From Barnesiella sp. (GTDB taxonomy: Bacteria; Bacteroidota; Bacteroidia; Bacteroidales; Muribaculaceae), in assembly GCA_014800945.1 (NCBI GenBank), contig JAAVFD010000034.1:1-64000 (forward strand): a DNA stretch of 64,000 bases, read 5' to 3'. Positions 17,392 to 26,048 of the stretch are shown here, in pieces; the first letter of the stretch is position 1, and each line of letters opens with the position of its first letter. A program made the position numbers and the translations under genes. Under the pieces are notes generated by a model. That model made no database searches, was not told the origin of the DNA, and was given only the letters and a program-made list of their open reading frames with translations.

Positions 17392-18359
17392 AAAAATATA
17401 TTGTAATCCTTTTTATGTCACTCCTTAATATATCAGGAGTTTCAGCCACCGACTTCAACGGCAAGATATCGTACTTTCCGGTTGTGGTTGGCAATGACAT
17501 CACCGAAGCGTCAAAAAAACTGATTGTTTCAAAGATGGAGCAGATTCTCACCAATAATGGCTTCGGATCAATGAATCGCGCTGACCGCTTTGTAATGCTT
17601 GCCAAATGCAACGTTCTGGAAAAAGATGTGGCATCAACCACTCCTCCTCGAATTAATCAGAAAGTAGAGGTGACATTTATTCTCGGTGATGCGGTTGAGA
17701 ACAAGACATATTCATCCGCTACAGTAGAGCTTTCCGGTATCGGCATCAACGAGACTAAAGCATGGCAAACGGCGATAAATGGCTTGAAGCCGGCTAATCC
17801 TGCTTTCAGGCAGATGTTTGGAGAAGCATCTCAAAAGATAGAGTCGTTTTATTCAGAGAGTTGCGAAAGCATAATTTCTAATGCGAAGACTCTTGCTTCA
17901 ACTGGAAAGTACGATGAAGCAATAGCAAACTTAATGGCTGTGCCCGACATTTGTCATGACTGTTATGACAAAGCGATGAATGCCGCTAGTGAAATTTATC
18001 AAAATAAAATAGATAATGTTGGTGCTGCTTTACTCGCAAAAGCAAAAAATGCTTGGGCGACATCTTCTGACGAAAATGGAGCAGACCTTGCAATGACCTT
18101 CCTTAACGAGATTCCTGTCACCTCAGCTGCATTTCCAGATGCAGAAGTGTTAGCAAACGTAATTTCTAAAAAAATGTCCTCTGAAAAGGAGAGAAAATGG
18201 AAATTGAAAATGCAGGAGTATCAGGATGAGAAAGCGTTTCGTGAACGTGAGCAGGCAAACTCCCACGCTCGATCAATGTCAACTATAGCCGCCGCACGTT
18301 CCGTCGCGGAAAAATGGGCTGAAAATCAACCCGAAACAAAGGTATATCTAAACTGGTAA
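17388..18359 (+). CDS. Secreted protein with CsgG-like N domain and TPR-like helices
   Basis: 323 residues with a signal peptide (cleavage near GVSA-TDF). Residues about 22-150 look like an alpha/beta CsgG/LpoB-type domain (GKISYFPVVVGNDITEASKKLIVSKMEQILTNNGF, then VEVTFILGD). Residues about 155-240 carry TPR-like helices (NAKTLASTGKYDEAIANLMAV). The C-terminal 60 residues are highly charged and likely a coiled coil (KKMSSEKERKWKLKMQEYQDEK). Its start overlaps the stop of the DUF6175 gene by 4 bases. No close functional assignment is possible; it belongs to the same envelope system. Confidence 0.75.
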   Translation: MKKYIVILFMSLLNISGVSATDFNGKISYFPVVVGNDITEASKKLIVSKMEQILTNNGFGSMNRADRFVMLAKCNVLEKDVASTTPPRINQKVEVTFILGDAVENKTYSSATVELSGIGINETKAWQTAINGLKPANPAFRQMFGEASQKIESFYSESCESIISNAKTLASTGKYDEAIANLMAVPDICHDCYDKAMNAASEIYQNKIDNVGAALLAKAKNAWATSSDENGADLAMTFLNEIPVTSAAFPDAEVLANVISKKMSSEKERKWKLKMQEYQDEKAFREREQANSHARSMSTIAAARSVAEKWAENQPETKVYLNW

Positions 18360-18372
18360 AACAAATAACATT

Positions 18373-19794
18373 ATGAAAAGATTGTTGTTTACTCTCGCTG
18401 CAATAGTTTTAGCGTTCATAGCAAATATTTCAGAGGCCAAGAATCTGCCATATGATAAGGAAATTAAGCAGCTCCAAAAAGAAATGAAAGCCAAAGCGAA
18501 AGATATAAATAGTACTGTGAAGAATATCCAGAAAGAAAGCATGCTTACGGGATATACAGATACTCATAAGGAACTCATACAACGAAAATTTGATGAGCTT
18601 TTCGACATTGTAAATAAGTATGCAAAAGTCCTTAACCATATCAAAGAAGAGAATCCCAAATTAGATACGTCTTCCCAACGAAAATACGTCAATAATCTAC
18701 TAAAGGATGTCGGATTAGATGTGACTTTAGATGATATATCAGAAGCAGTTGCCGATAATGCAGCTCCAAATGATGAGATTACACTAACCGTTTCATCTGA
18801 CGGGGCAACAAAGGACGAAGCTGTTAAGAATGCGTTGCGTATGGCAATTGAACAGACATATGGAGTGTTCGTGTCATCTAACACAGATATTCTGAATGAC
18901 GACGTTATAAAGGATGAAGTAGCAACTGTCTCGTCTGGAAATGTTAAATCTTTCGAGATATTATCTGAAGTTCCGGTAACGTCTGGAAAAGTAAATGTTA
19001 CTATAAAGTGCATTGTATCCGTAAGCAATCTTATTACGTATGCAAAAAATAAAGGGGCTGAATGTGAATTGGATGGAGATGCCTTGGCTTCCAACATAGA
19101 ACTTCAATTATTGTATAAGAAGAATGAGGAGCAAGCCATGAAAAATCTTATATATACAACCTCGGAGATGCTGAAAAATGGTTTGGATTATCAAATTGAC
19201 ATGAATAACATCGAATACTCGGACGAGGAACTAAGTTGGGTGCATGGTTATGATCTCAAGAAGCCTCAACTTAGTTATGATGAATCAACAGCAAGCATTC
19301 CAATTAAAGTGAGTGCCAGATTAAATAAAAATGGAGAAGAAGCTTTTAAGCGTTTTTTCAAGCAGTTGGAATTGATAGCTATTCCCAATAATGGTAAGTT
19401 AAAAACTTCGAATGCGAATACGTATAGATTTGAAGGATTAGCTCCGGGTCAGAGGCAAGGTTCTGGCCGTGATGTCAGCCATCTTGAATATTACTTCCGT
19501 TCTTATGAAAGCATCCAAATGTTAAAAAGTTTTTTGGACTACGGAATCAATCAAGTCATACGCGAATATAGCATATACAACGGAGATTCCTTAGTGGAGG
19601 ATATGCAACAGGAAAACAGAGACGGCTACTTAAGAAGGAGTGAATTTTTTGCAATAATATATACTATAGACCAATGGTATGGATATTGTCCAGATTTTAT
19701 TGATGGACAGCAATTATATTTCTGTGTAAGAAACCTGGAATTTCCTATTGAGAAGATAAAAGAAATCAAAAACTTCAAACTGGTTCACAATTAA
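18373..19794 (+). CDS. Secreted protein with FlgT-N/LPP20-like domain
   Basis: 473 residues with a signal peptide (ending near SEAKN). A helical, lysine-rich section (about 25-110) follows. Then comes a domain at about 130-220 whose sequence DGATKDEAVKNALRMAIEQTYGVFVSS, later VSSGNVKSFEILSE and VNVTIKCIVSVSNL, is the hallmark of FlgT N-terminal / LPP20-like domains found in outer-membrane and periplasmic proteins. The C-terminal 200 residues are unfamiliar. It starts 13 bases after the previous gene in the same operon. Codon use and AT content rise from here, suggesting horizontal origin of this part. Confidence 0.75.
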   Translation: MKRLLFTLAAIVLAFIANISEAKNLPYDKEIKQLQKEMKAKAKDINSTVKNIQKESMLTGYTDTHKELIQRKFDELFDIVNKYAKVLNHIKEENPKLDTSSQRKYVNNLLKDVGLDVTLDDISEAVADNAAPNDEITLTVSSDGATKDEAVKNALRMAIEQTYGVFVSSNTDILNDDVIKDEVATVSSGNVKSFEILSEVPVTSGKVNVTIKCIVSVSNLITYAKNKGAECELDGDALASNIELQLLYKKNEEQAMKNLIYTTSEMLKNGLDYQIDMNNIEYSDEELSWVHGYDLKKPQLSYDESTASIPIKVSARLNKNGEEAFKRFFKQLELIAIPNNGKLKTSNANTYRFEGLAPGQRQGSGRDVSHLEYYFRSYESIQMLKSFLDYGINQVIREYSIYNGDSLVEDMQQENRDGYLRRSEFFAIIYTIDQWYGYCPDFIDGQQLYFCVRNLEFPIEKIKEIKNFKLVHN

Positions 19795-19839
19795 TCATTT
19801 ATCAATTTATTATTATAGTGTGATTAACAGCATTGCCCC

Positions 19840-21000
19840 ATGTTATCTCACGTGTTTGAATTTGTTAGATATATTGCTGGCAAAATATATCCAACAAGGA
19901 AAGAAAGTTTCAATCTTATTCAGGCTGTGGTTAGAGGGAAGCTTCACGAGACTTCCCATAGCCGCATTCTGGGCGAAATTCTCAAGCATGACCAAGCAAT
20001 TCTGAAATCATTTCTGGACGAGTTTGTTGAACCAAGACTGTTTTGCACAGAGGAGAAGTGGGAGGTTATCATTGAAAAAGACAATATTGACATTACCATT
20101 CAGGGTGAACACAATGTTGTAATTATCGAAAATAAAGTCAATAACGCGCCTGAGCAATATCATCAGATTGACCGATATGTCGGACAGAAACTCTCTGAGG
20201 ACAAAAGCAACATTTATGTATTATATCTTTCCCGAATATATCCGCTCATGCCGAGTGAATATTCCTTTGACGAGTCAAAGGATAAGTGTACGTTTATAAA
20301 TAAGACATATAAGAATGACATTCGCCGATGGATTAACGAAATTCTTCTGACTCAAGATAAGGCTTTCAGCATCCATAGCGCACTCTATCACTACAGAAAT
20401 TACCTTAACAATATGATTGACTCAAAATCCTCCTCGGAAATTCCTGAAGAAATCAGTACTGAAATCGAGAAATATTTAGCACAGTCAGGCTGCCAAGAAA
20501 ATACGATTTCCGCTCTCGAGCAACTCAGCATCGAACTTCAGGAAGCCTCTGAGATTTGCAAGAAACTTATGTACGAAAAGAGATGGGCAGAGATATGCTT
20601 GAATATAGATACTAGACTAAAGGAGAATAACCTTCCTCCATTACTCTCAATGCATAAGATAGGATGGGATCTCCCTGATGCAGGTATCGAATTTTCGATT
20701 TACGGCATGGGTAAACGGTTTTATGCGGTAGTGTCTTACCTACGTCAGCGCTACATCGGGATAATTGATCCGGATAATAATGGTTCTCTGGATGAAACGA
20801 TTGTAAGGAATCTGAAATGCATACTCTCCCCTATGTGTTCAGATCCGAAACTACTGTCGGAATCACAGTTATACTCTACCTTCCGCTATCCATATTGGTT
20901 TAAGGTAGATAACGATAGCAATTTAATCTCTCAATATCTTCAGATGATTACAATCCTTTCACAAAATGATAAAGTTTCAATAATCAACTCCCGGAAATAA
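19840..21000 (+). CDS. PD-(D/E)XK nuclease superfamily protein
   Basis: 386 residues, no signal peptide. The N-terminal 180 residues match the PDDEXK_4 style: LHETSHSRILGEILKHD (Glu/His near 36-40), then NIDITIQGE (Asp84) followed by VVIIENKVN (Glu97-x-Lys99), and a Gln/Asp/Arg helix (EQYHQIDRYV). This is the D...ExK metal-dependent nuclease core. The C-terminal half has helices and a Trp-rich domain of unknown role. Such proteins are often linked to defence or DNA repair. It sits 45 bases after a secreted protein gene and 1 base before another, an unexpected intruder in an envelope operon. Confidence 0.8.
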   Translation: MLSHVFEFVRYIAGKIYPTRKESFNLIQAVVRGKLHETSHSRILGEILKHDQAILKSFLDEFVEPRLFCTEEKWEVIIEKDNIDITIQGEHNVVIIENKVNNAPEQYHQIDRYVGQKLSEDKSNIYVLYLSRIYPLMPSEYSFDESKDKCTFINKTYKNDIRRWINEILLTQDKAFSIHSALYHYRNYLNNMIDSKSSSEIPEEISTEIEKYLAQSGCQENTISALEQLSIELQEASEICKKLMYEKRWAEICLNIDTRLKENNLPPLLSMHKIGWDLPDAGIEFSIYGMGKRFYAVVSYLRQRYIGIIDPDNNGSLDETIVRNLKCILSPMCSDPKLLSESQLYSTFRYPYWFKVDNDSNLISQYLQMITILSQNDKVSIINSRK

Positions 21001-21001
21001 T

Positions 21002-21475
21002 ATGAACCGACTCTTTTTATCTTTATTGATTGTATTAGTTTCATCTTCACTCGCCGTTGCACAGAGCTACAATCAGGAGAGGACGGCGTTGACAAATTTC
21101 CTCGTGCGTATGTATGAGAACGCTCCGTTTGATGGAGTTAAAGCCGTAGAGGACTATGATAATGCCTATCTGATGTCTGTTGTCAAACTTGACAAGGATA
21201 AGTATAAAAGCGAGTCTGCTCTAAATCGTGTAGCTCAGGTCAAAGCAATGTCTCAGGCTTCACGTTTCTTCAACGGCTCCAATATTTCGGAAGATATGAT
21301 TATCCGCACAACGGAGAAAGCTGACGGAACTTTAGACACGGAAATTATAGAGAATATCCGCGAACATTCAGTCGGCTATGTCAAGCAACTTGAGCATCTT
21401 ACAAACTTTCCGACTGAAGACGGGTTGCATGTGTTTATCTTTATTACAAGATTACCTCAAATAAATAAATTATGA
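21002..21475 (+). CDS. Small secreted LPP20-like protein
   Basis: 157 residues with a signal peptide (cleavage at AVAQ-SYN). The sequence SESALNRVAQVKAMSQASRFFNGSNISEDM and the ending VGYVKQLEHLTNFPTEDGLHVFIF resemble the helical and strand pattern of LPP20/FlgT-type domains, in agreement with the two genes upstream. It starts one base after the nuclease stop codon and overlaps the following lipoprotein gene by 4 bases, so it is clearly co-transcribed. Confidence 0.7.
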   Translation: MNRLFLSLLIVLVSSSLAVAQSYNQERTALTNFLVRMYENAPFDGVKAVEDYDNAYLMSVVKLDKDKYKSESALNRVAQVKAMSQASRFFNGSNISEDMIIRTTEKADGTLDTEIIENIREHSVGYVKQLEHLTNFPTEDGLHVFIFITRLPQINKL

Positions 21476-22152
21476 AACTATTAAAGTGGACACTCTGTGT
21501 AGTGATTTGTTTGCTGTTCGTGCAGTGCGACACAGCAGAGCGTCGAAAGAACAGAGCTGAAGAAGCAATCGAGAAACAACTTTTTGAGTCACTCAACAAT
21601 TATCAGAGCTACGAGAAGATTTCAACAGAGATAGACACTTTGAAGGAAGTGTGGATGACGTCTGAAGAGATTCTGTCCAAAGTGCAAAAGTTTATGGCAC
21701 TTAAAGCTGAAGGAATGGAAATAGAAGAACAAATTCAAAAAGTGAACGCGACAGTAGAAAGAAATAAAAAAGCACTTTTCAATAGTTTCTTTTTTGGCAA
21801 AGGCGACTTCATGTCAATGGCTATCGATGCAGATGAAGATAATAAGAAGCTTGAACATCTGACCAAGCTTGAAAAGGAAAATCTCTCTGTATGTACTGCT
21901 CTGCTGCATGAAATGTCAGAGCTATATGGTGCTATGGACATACCGAAAGAACCGTACTGGCATATCAAGCATAAATTTAGATATAGTGAAACGAATGGAA
22001 ATGAGACCCGAATTTATGTGCTCCATTATATCTTTGATCCGAGTGCAGAGAAAATCATTTTCTCTTGGGACGATGATGACCGAGAAACCCAAGATGCGAT
22101 TCAACAGATAGATTCATTTGTTGATGGGCCGGATAATGAAATTGATGAGTAA
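21472..22152 (+). CDS. Lipoprotein, coiled-coil, unknown function
   Basis: 226 residues. The signal peptide ends in the lipobox LFVQC, so Cys20 would be lipidated. The middle (about 30-150) is mostly charged helix with heptad character (AEEAIEKQLFESLNNYQSYEKISTEIDTLKEVW). The last 70 residues are a beta-rich, acidic domain. It is the final gene of the operon that starts at 16444 and is followed within 40 bases by the truncated transposon derivative. No family recognised. Confidence 0.75.
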   Translation: MKLLKWTLCVVICLLFVQCDTAERRKNRAEEAIEKQLFESLNNYQSYEKISTEIDTLKEVWMTSEEILSKVQKFMALKAEGMEIEEQIQKVNATVERNKKALFNSFFFGKGDFMSMAIDADEDNKKLEHLTKLEKENLSVCTALLHEMSELYGAMDIPKEPYWHIKHKFRYSETNGNETRIYVLHYIFDPSAEKIIFSWDDDDRETQDAIQQIDSFVDGPDNEIDE

Positions 22153-22191
22153 GGATAATCACTCGCCAAGAATCCCCAATAGTTTATTATT

Positions 22192-22374
22192 AATGCCCGC
22201 TAAACCATAAATGACAGAGTCCAACTTCTTGAAAGGTAGAAGTTGGGCTTATATTTTGTATATGACAAGTCCCCTCAGTCGTTTTCGGCTAATCTCAACA
22301 AGCTTTTCTCGGTCGAGTGATTTTATTAGTTGACCATATATCGGCAGTCCGAAGAAATAACTGCTTTTGCTCAT
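22192..22374 (-). mobile_element. Truncated second copy of the IS4-derived MITE
   Basis: About 183 bases nearly identical to 15724-15904, same orientation, with the outer terminal repeat slightly decayed (AATGCCCGCTAAACC). It stops exactly at the transposase start codon (ATG at 22374-22372), so the leader and the other inverted repeat are missing. From that ATG about 41 codons are open before a stop, which is too little for function. With the first copy it brackets the 16-22 kb block as direct repeats. Confidence 0.75.
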
Positions 22375-22420
22375 AGTAATACCTGCCTCAAACTTTCAGC
22401 TGTTCAGAGGCGTTTATTAT

Positions 22421-22723
22421 ATGGAAAATCAAATAAAAAAAGATATGATACGACTTAATTGTTTTTTGGAAATTTCAGACAGTTCACTTACTAAGAAAGC
22501 GGTTGAAACCGCAGTTGAACTTGTAGAACTCTCTCTTCATGACAAAGGATGTATAACATACGAAGCTTTCGGCAGCCTTACTTCTGACAATCATATTCAG
22601 ATAGTGGAAACCTGGAAAGATGACGAATCACTCAAGGCTCACTCTGAATCAGAGCATTTCCGTCGTCTTGTGCCTGAGCTTGAAAAGTGTGGTACTCTTA
22701 CCCTCGAAAGGTTCGACTTTTAA
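22421..22723 (+). CDS. Antibiotic-biosynthesis-monooxygenase (ABM) domain protein
   Basis: 100 residues from the ATG at 22421. An earlier in-frame start would lie in the transposon remnant. The dimeric alpha/beta ferredoxin-like ABM fold is suggested by the pattern IRLNCFLEI ... AVETAVELVELSLHDKGCITYEAF ... NHIQIVETWKDDESLKAHSESEHFRRLVPELE, including the E-x-W and H-x-x-S-x-H-F features of the family. Proteins of this type are small cytosolic quinol oxygenases or stress proteins. It is followed by a strong terminator. Confidence 0.75.
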   Translation: MENQIKKDMIRLNCFLEISDSSLTKKAVETAVELVELSLHDKGCITYEAFGSLTSDNHIQIVETWKDDESLKAHSESEHFRRLVPELEKCGTLTLERFDF

Positions 22724-22736
22724 GTTTAATAGGGAT

Positions 22737-22778
22737 AAAAAAAATCAGCTGTGCTATTGGCGCAGCTGATTTTTTTAT
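22737..22778. terminator. Bidirectional Rho-independent terminator
   Basis: AAAATCAGCTG and CAGCTGATTTTTTT form a stem with an A-run on one side and a T-run on the other. It lies between the convergent ABM gene and the histidine-kinase-like gene and can serve both. Confidence 0.85.
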
Positions 22779-22795
22779 GTCGGGTTGCAATCTTT

Positions 22796-24304
22796 TTAAG
22801 GATGAAGCTCTACAATGAAGCGTGTACCGTGGGTATATGTTTCATCAAGAATGATTGAGCCGTTCATTTTTGTCACAATCATAGAGCATATCGGCAATCC
22901 TAAACCGTCACCTTTTGTTAGGTCTCTTACTTCAGAGAATGGTTTGAATAGGTTTTCGCGCTGCTCTTCACTGATGCCGCAGCCGGTATCGGTAATGATA
23001 AACTGAATGTTGTGCGGACCGCGTTTCTTGAATTCCAAAGTTATTTTTCCACCCTCGGGAGTATATTCAACCGCGTTGCTCATCAGGTGGTTAAGAACTC
23101 TGCTGGTATTCTCGACATTTAACGGCGCATTCATTTTTGGTGCTGTCACAGAGATGACCACATCTTTAGCAGCTTTGCTCCTTGCCTCTTCTGCTATTGA
23201 CTCGCAGAAATCATAGATGTTTACCGGCTCAACAGGGTAGAGCTCTGTCTGAGTTGCCTCAAGGTCAGATAATTCCTGAATATGACCGGCAAAATCTTTC
23301 AGTGCCTTAGCAGCCGGCATGTCTGACGGCAGGGTGTCAAGAGTCGGTTCCATCTGCGCGGATATGTTGGAGAGGAACATGGTTTTAAGCTGATTGTGTT
23401 CCTGAGCTGTGGCTATAGCTTTTTTCTGACGACGGCTCCGGGCAATATAGCGCAGCAGGGCGATAGTCACAAATACAAGCCCGGCGGCAAGCCCGGCGGC
23501 GAGCACAAGAAGACCGATTATTATTGCATTTTTAGCAGTGATGGAGCTGTCACGGTCTGCAATGGTTGCATTAGCTTCATCCAATTCTTTTTGCAAAGAT
23601 GCACGTTCCTGAGCCGCCTTTACTTCTGCCACGGAGTCTGACCAAGAAACATACTGGTCGTAGGCTTTCTGGGTAAGGTGAACATTACCGGTTTTTACCG
23701 ACATGTCTATCAGGTTTTTATAGCATTCTTTGGCTGTGTTGAAGTCGTTTGACGACAGATAGAGACCAATTAGTTTGTTCGCTGCCTCCTCGCCTTTATC
23801 ATTCTGACCGAGAGAGTAATATACCTTTACGCTCTCTGTAAGGAAATCTACATTAAGTGCGGTATCGTTTGAAGCACTGGCATAGGAGCGCATCCTTTCC
23901 AGCTGCTCGCGTACACTGTCAAAACGGCGCATTTTCATGTACATTTTCTGACGCTCTTTTGCAAGCAGGAAGTGAGATCCAGGAAGCTGTACATTGTTCG
24001 CTTCTTCGTATGCCTTCAGCTGCGCCTCAGCGCTGTTAAGATGTTCAAACGCTTCTTTGAAAAAGCCTTCGCGGTGATACAGGGCAGACATATTGACCAC
24101 TGCCTGAATAGCTTTTTCTATCTTTGATTCCGCGGCATAAGCCTTAAATGCTTTGCCATACATATAGCGGGCTGTTGTGTACTCTTTATTTTGCAGTTTT
24201 GCATCCGCCTCTCTGACATAGTTGTCTCCTGATGATTGTGCAAAGAGGCAATTAGCTGAAAATGAGATTAATGCTAAAGCGAAAAAACGGTATATATTCT
24301 TCAT
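22796..24304 (-). CDS. TPR-containing histidine-kinase-like membrane protein lacking the phosphoacceptor histidine
   Basis: 502 residues. Signal peptide (ends near FAQ), a periplasmic TPR-like helical domain (about 25-225), a coiled coil (225-255), one transmembrane segment (about 260-283), then a HisKA-like helix and a C-terminal HATPase_c domain. N-box NHLMSNAVEYTPEGG (405-419), G1 DTGCGIS (439-445), F-box LFKPFSEV and G2 GDGLGLP (465-471) are intact. The H-box reads FLSNISAQMEP where kinases have FLxNxSHExRTP, so residue 315 is Ala, not His. It may be an ATP-binding pseudokinase or signal through a partner. The gene is alone on its strand; a TAACTTTG -7 box lies at 24359-24352. Confidence 0.85.
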   Translation of the reverse strand: MKNIYRFFALALISFSANCLFAQSSGDNYVREADAKLQNKEYTTARYMYGKAFKAYAAESKIEKAIQAVVNMSALYHREGFFKEAFEHLNSAEAQLKAYEEANNVQLPGSHFLLAKERQKMYMKMRRFDSVREQLERMRSYASASNDTALNVDFLTESVKVYYSLGQNDKGEEAANKLIGLYLSSNDFNTAKECYKNLIDMSVKTGNVHLTQKAYDQYVSWSDSVAEVKAAQERASLQKELDEANATIADRDSSITAKNAIIIGLLVLAAGLAAGLVFVTIALLRYIARSRRQKKAIATAQEHNQLKTMFLSNISAQMEPTLDTLPSDMPAAKALKDFAGHIQELSDLEATQTELYPVEPVNIYDFCESIAEEARSKAAKDVVISVTAPKMNAPLNVENTSRVLNHLMSNAVEYTPEGGKITLEFKKRGPHNIQFIITDTGCGISEEQRENLFKPFSEVRDLTKGDGLGLPICSMIVTKMNGSIILDETYTHGTRFIVELHP

Positions 24305-24456
24305 AAATTATGTATTCTCGAAAATTTTAGCTGTATTTAAGCAAGGTTCTGCAAAGTTACGCCAAAAAAATCAATCTCTCAGCATATTATTTGCAATTTA
24401 CACACTTTTTTAGAGAAAATTCGGGTAACTATTCTGCGGACACGCTGATTGGTTGC

Positions 24457-25470
24457 CTAAAACTTGGCGGCTAAACTCACCGGCAGAATTTTTGTGAGTG
24501 TGCGAAAGGCGTATCGTTTGGCTCGTTGTTTCAATGTCTCTTTGGCAGGGGAGAAGGCTTTGATGGCATTGAATATTTCAGTTTCATTAGCCGGGGTGCC
24601 ATATTGTGCACCGGTTTCTTTAATCTCTGCTATAAGGTCTTCTAATTCCTTTTCGTTACCGTCTCTTTGCAAAGCCGCTCCAAGGGCAATGGCATTTTCA
24701 TAATACTTATCCAGAAATACTTTTGCCGCTTCAGGCCGGGTGGTTTGAAAATGGTTGAATAGGAGTAGCCTGATTTTTGTGGCAAGTCGTCTGGCTCTCA
24801 GTGTGTTACCACTCCATATTCCATAGCTGTGTTTGCGATATACTCCCATGACTGATGGTATGAAATGAATCTTTCCTCCGGCCGCATGAAGCGAGTGCAT
24901 GGCATAGTCAAACAGTGGAGTTTGCTTTACCCAGTCGGGAATGGAGGATACAGGCAGGGCACGGTACATCACTGACAGGTTTGTTATAAAGTTACCCTTA
25001 GCCAATTCTGTCAGTCCGAAATCACAGGTAGCCGGAACTCCGCAGAGCGACCAGTTATGTTTAGCAGGATAGTAATTCGCCACTCTGTGAAAACAAACGG
25101 TGCAATCCGGGTGAGTTTCCATATAATCAGCCTGAACAGCAAGTTTGTCGGTTGTGAGCCACCAGTCATCACCTTCGCATATTGCAATATATTTGCCTCG
25201 GCACCTGCCCCATGCATCGATATAGTTGCCGGATGTGCCGAGATTCTCGGTTCTTGCTATCAGATTAATCTTTCCGGGATACTCGTCAGAGATGCGTTTA
25301 CATATTTCAACAGTGCTGTCGCTTGAAGCATCGTCGGCTATGACTATTTCAAAATCAAAGGTTGTGCGCTGTGCAAGCACGCTCCGCAGCGCCTTTTCAA
25401 TATATTTTTCCTGATTGTACGTGATCATAATCACGCTTACCAGTGGATTATTGTTTTTATTTACGTCCAT
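24457..25470 (-). CDS. Family 2 glycosyltransferase
   Basis: 337 residues from the ATG at 25470; the longer frame upstream is translated repeat DNA. The GT-A fold opens with NPLVSVIMITYNQEKYIEKALRSVLAQ and IVIADDASSDST, and the metal-binding acidic motif is CEGDDWWLT. The C-terminal 120 residues are helical. It transfers a sugar from a nucleotide donor, probably to a surface polysaccharide or glycolipid; the substrate is unknown and no other polysaccharide gene is nearby. Its promoter region (TAATTTTG, 25507-25500) lies at the boundary of the 329-bp repeat. Confidence 0.88.
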   Translation of the reverse strand: MDVNKNNNPLVSVIMITYNQEKYIEKALRSVLAQRTTFDFEIVIADDASSDSTVEICKRISDEYPGKINLIARTENLGTSGNYIDAWGRCRGKYIAICEGDDWWLTTDKLAVQADYMETHPDCTVCFHRVANYYPAKHNWSLCGVPATCDFGLTELAKGNFITNLSVMYRALPVSSIPDWVKQTPLFDYAMHSLHAAGGKIHFIPSVMGVYRKHSYGIWSGNTLRARRLATKIRLLLFNHFQTTRPEAAKVFLDKYYENAIALGAALQRDGNEKELEDLIAEIKETGAQYGTPANETEIFNAIKAFSPAKETLKQRAKRYAFRTLTKILPVSLAAKF

Positions 25471-25504
25471 TCTGAACAATTGTTGATGGTGTTGTAGTAC
25501 AAAA

Positions 25505-25833
25505 TTAGTAAATAATTGACAATAACGCTCTGAATTCCAAATGTTGGTATAGGCAGATACACAAATATAGGGGAACAGGCTCTTGTAAAAGTCACTTTTT
25601 CCCGCGTTGGTAAGCAAACCGGACATCAGCCGACAACCGGCTATTAGGGTTGGTGCTGAAAAAGCAATAGACAGACCAAGCACTGAAGCCTGATCTGTCT
25701 ATTTTGTGTTGTCGAATTCCGGTATGTTTAACCGGCCATTAATCCCGTTCTGATGGAATTATCAGAATCTGTTTAGTGGCATCCGCATCCGTCGCCACAG
25801 GAATCGTGCTCACATCCGCAGTCATCACCGCAT
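25505..25833. repeat. 329-bp direct repeat, left copy (contains slyD 3' fragment)
   Basis: Same length and orientation as 31967-32295, with about 14 differences by eye. It holds the last 20 codons of slyD (25773-25833, minus, stop at 25773), the slyD downstream region, and the DNA leading to the -7 box of the next gene. At 25833 the homology stops abruptly and unrelated coding debris begins. The two copies frame the immunity-gene region and would allow its deletion by recombination. Confidence 0.9.
25773..25833 (-). pseudogene. Duplicated 3' end of slyD
   Basis: Encodes the Cys/His-rich tail of SlyD in the same frame with its own stop, without the FKBP domain. It is part of the left 329-bp repeat and is the mark of the duplication that accompanied the insertion. 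Confidence 0.85.
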
Positions 25834-25954
25834 AGCCGAGAGGATAGCGGTCTATAATGAGCAAATTGAAAAGGAGAGCGAGACACCGACTGCTCCCGAA
25901 CCGACACCCGACACCGAGGAAGAAACACCGCAGACGGAGGAAACGGCAGCTTAA
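25832..25954 (+). pseudogene. C-terminal fragment of an unknown acidic-tailed protein
   Basis: An open frame enters from the repeat junction and reads IAERIAVYNEQIEKESET, then a tail rich in Glu, Thr and Pro, ending at TAA 25952-25954. It has no start and is cut exactly at the repeat end. Such tails are common on accessory proteins of conjugative elements, but I cannot name the family. The following 90 bases are GC-rich, coding-like and also broken. Confidence 0.55.
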
Positions 25955-26048
25955 TCCGAGTTCTTGAAATGGCGACCGCCACCGACCCGGAAGATTGACC
26001 CGCTGCGCCTCTTTGGGAAACTTGCCGACACCTTTCCGGGAAGACTTG

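Noticed and set aside
25471-25683. N-terminal extension of the glycosyltransferase (and the same for the lipoprotein at 31930-32145)
   Set aside because: Both extensions translate the same 329-bp repeat and precede the -7 boxes, so they are not likely to be made; the ATGs after the boxes are used.
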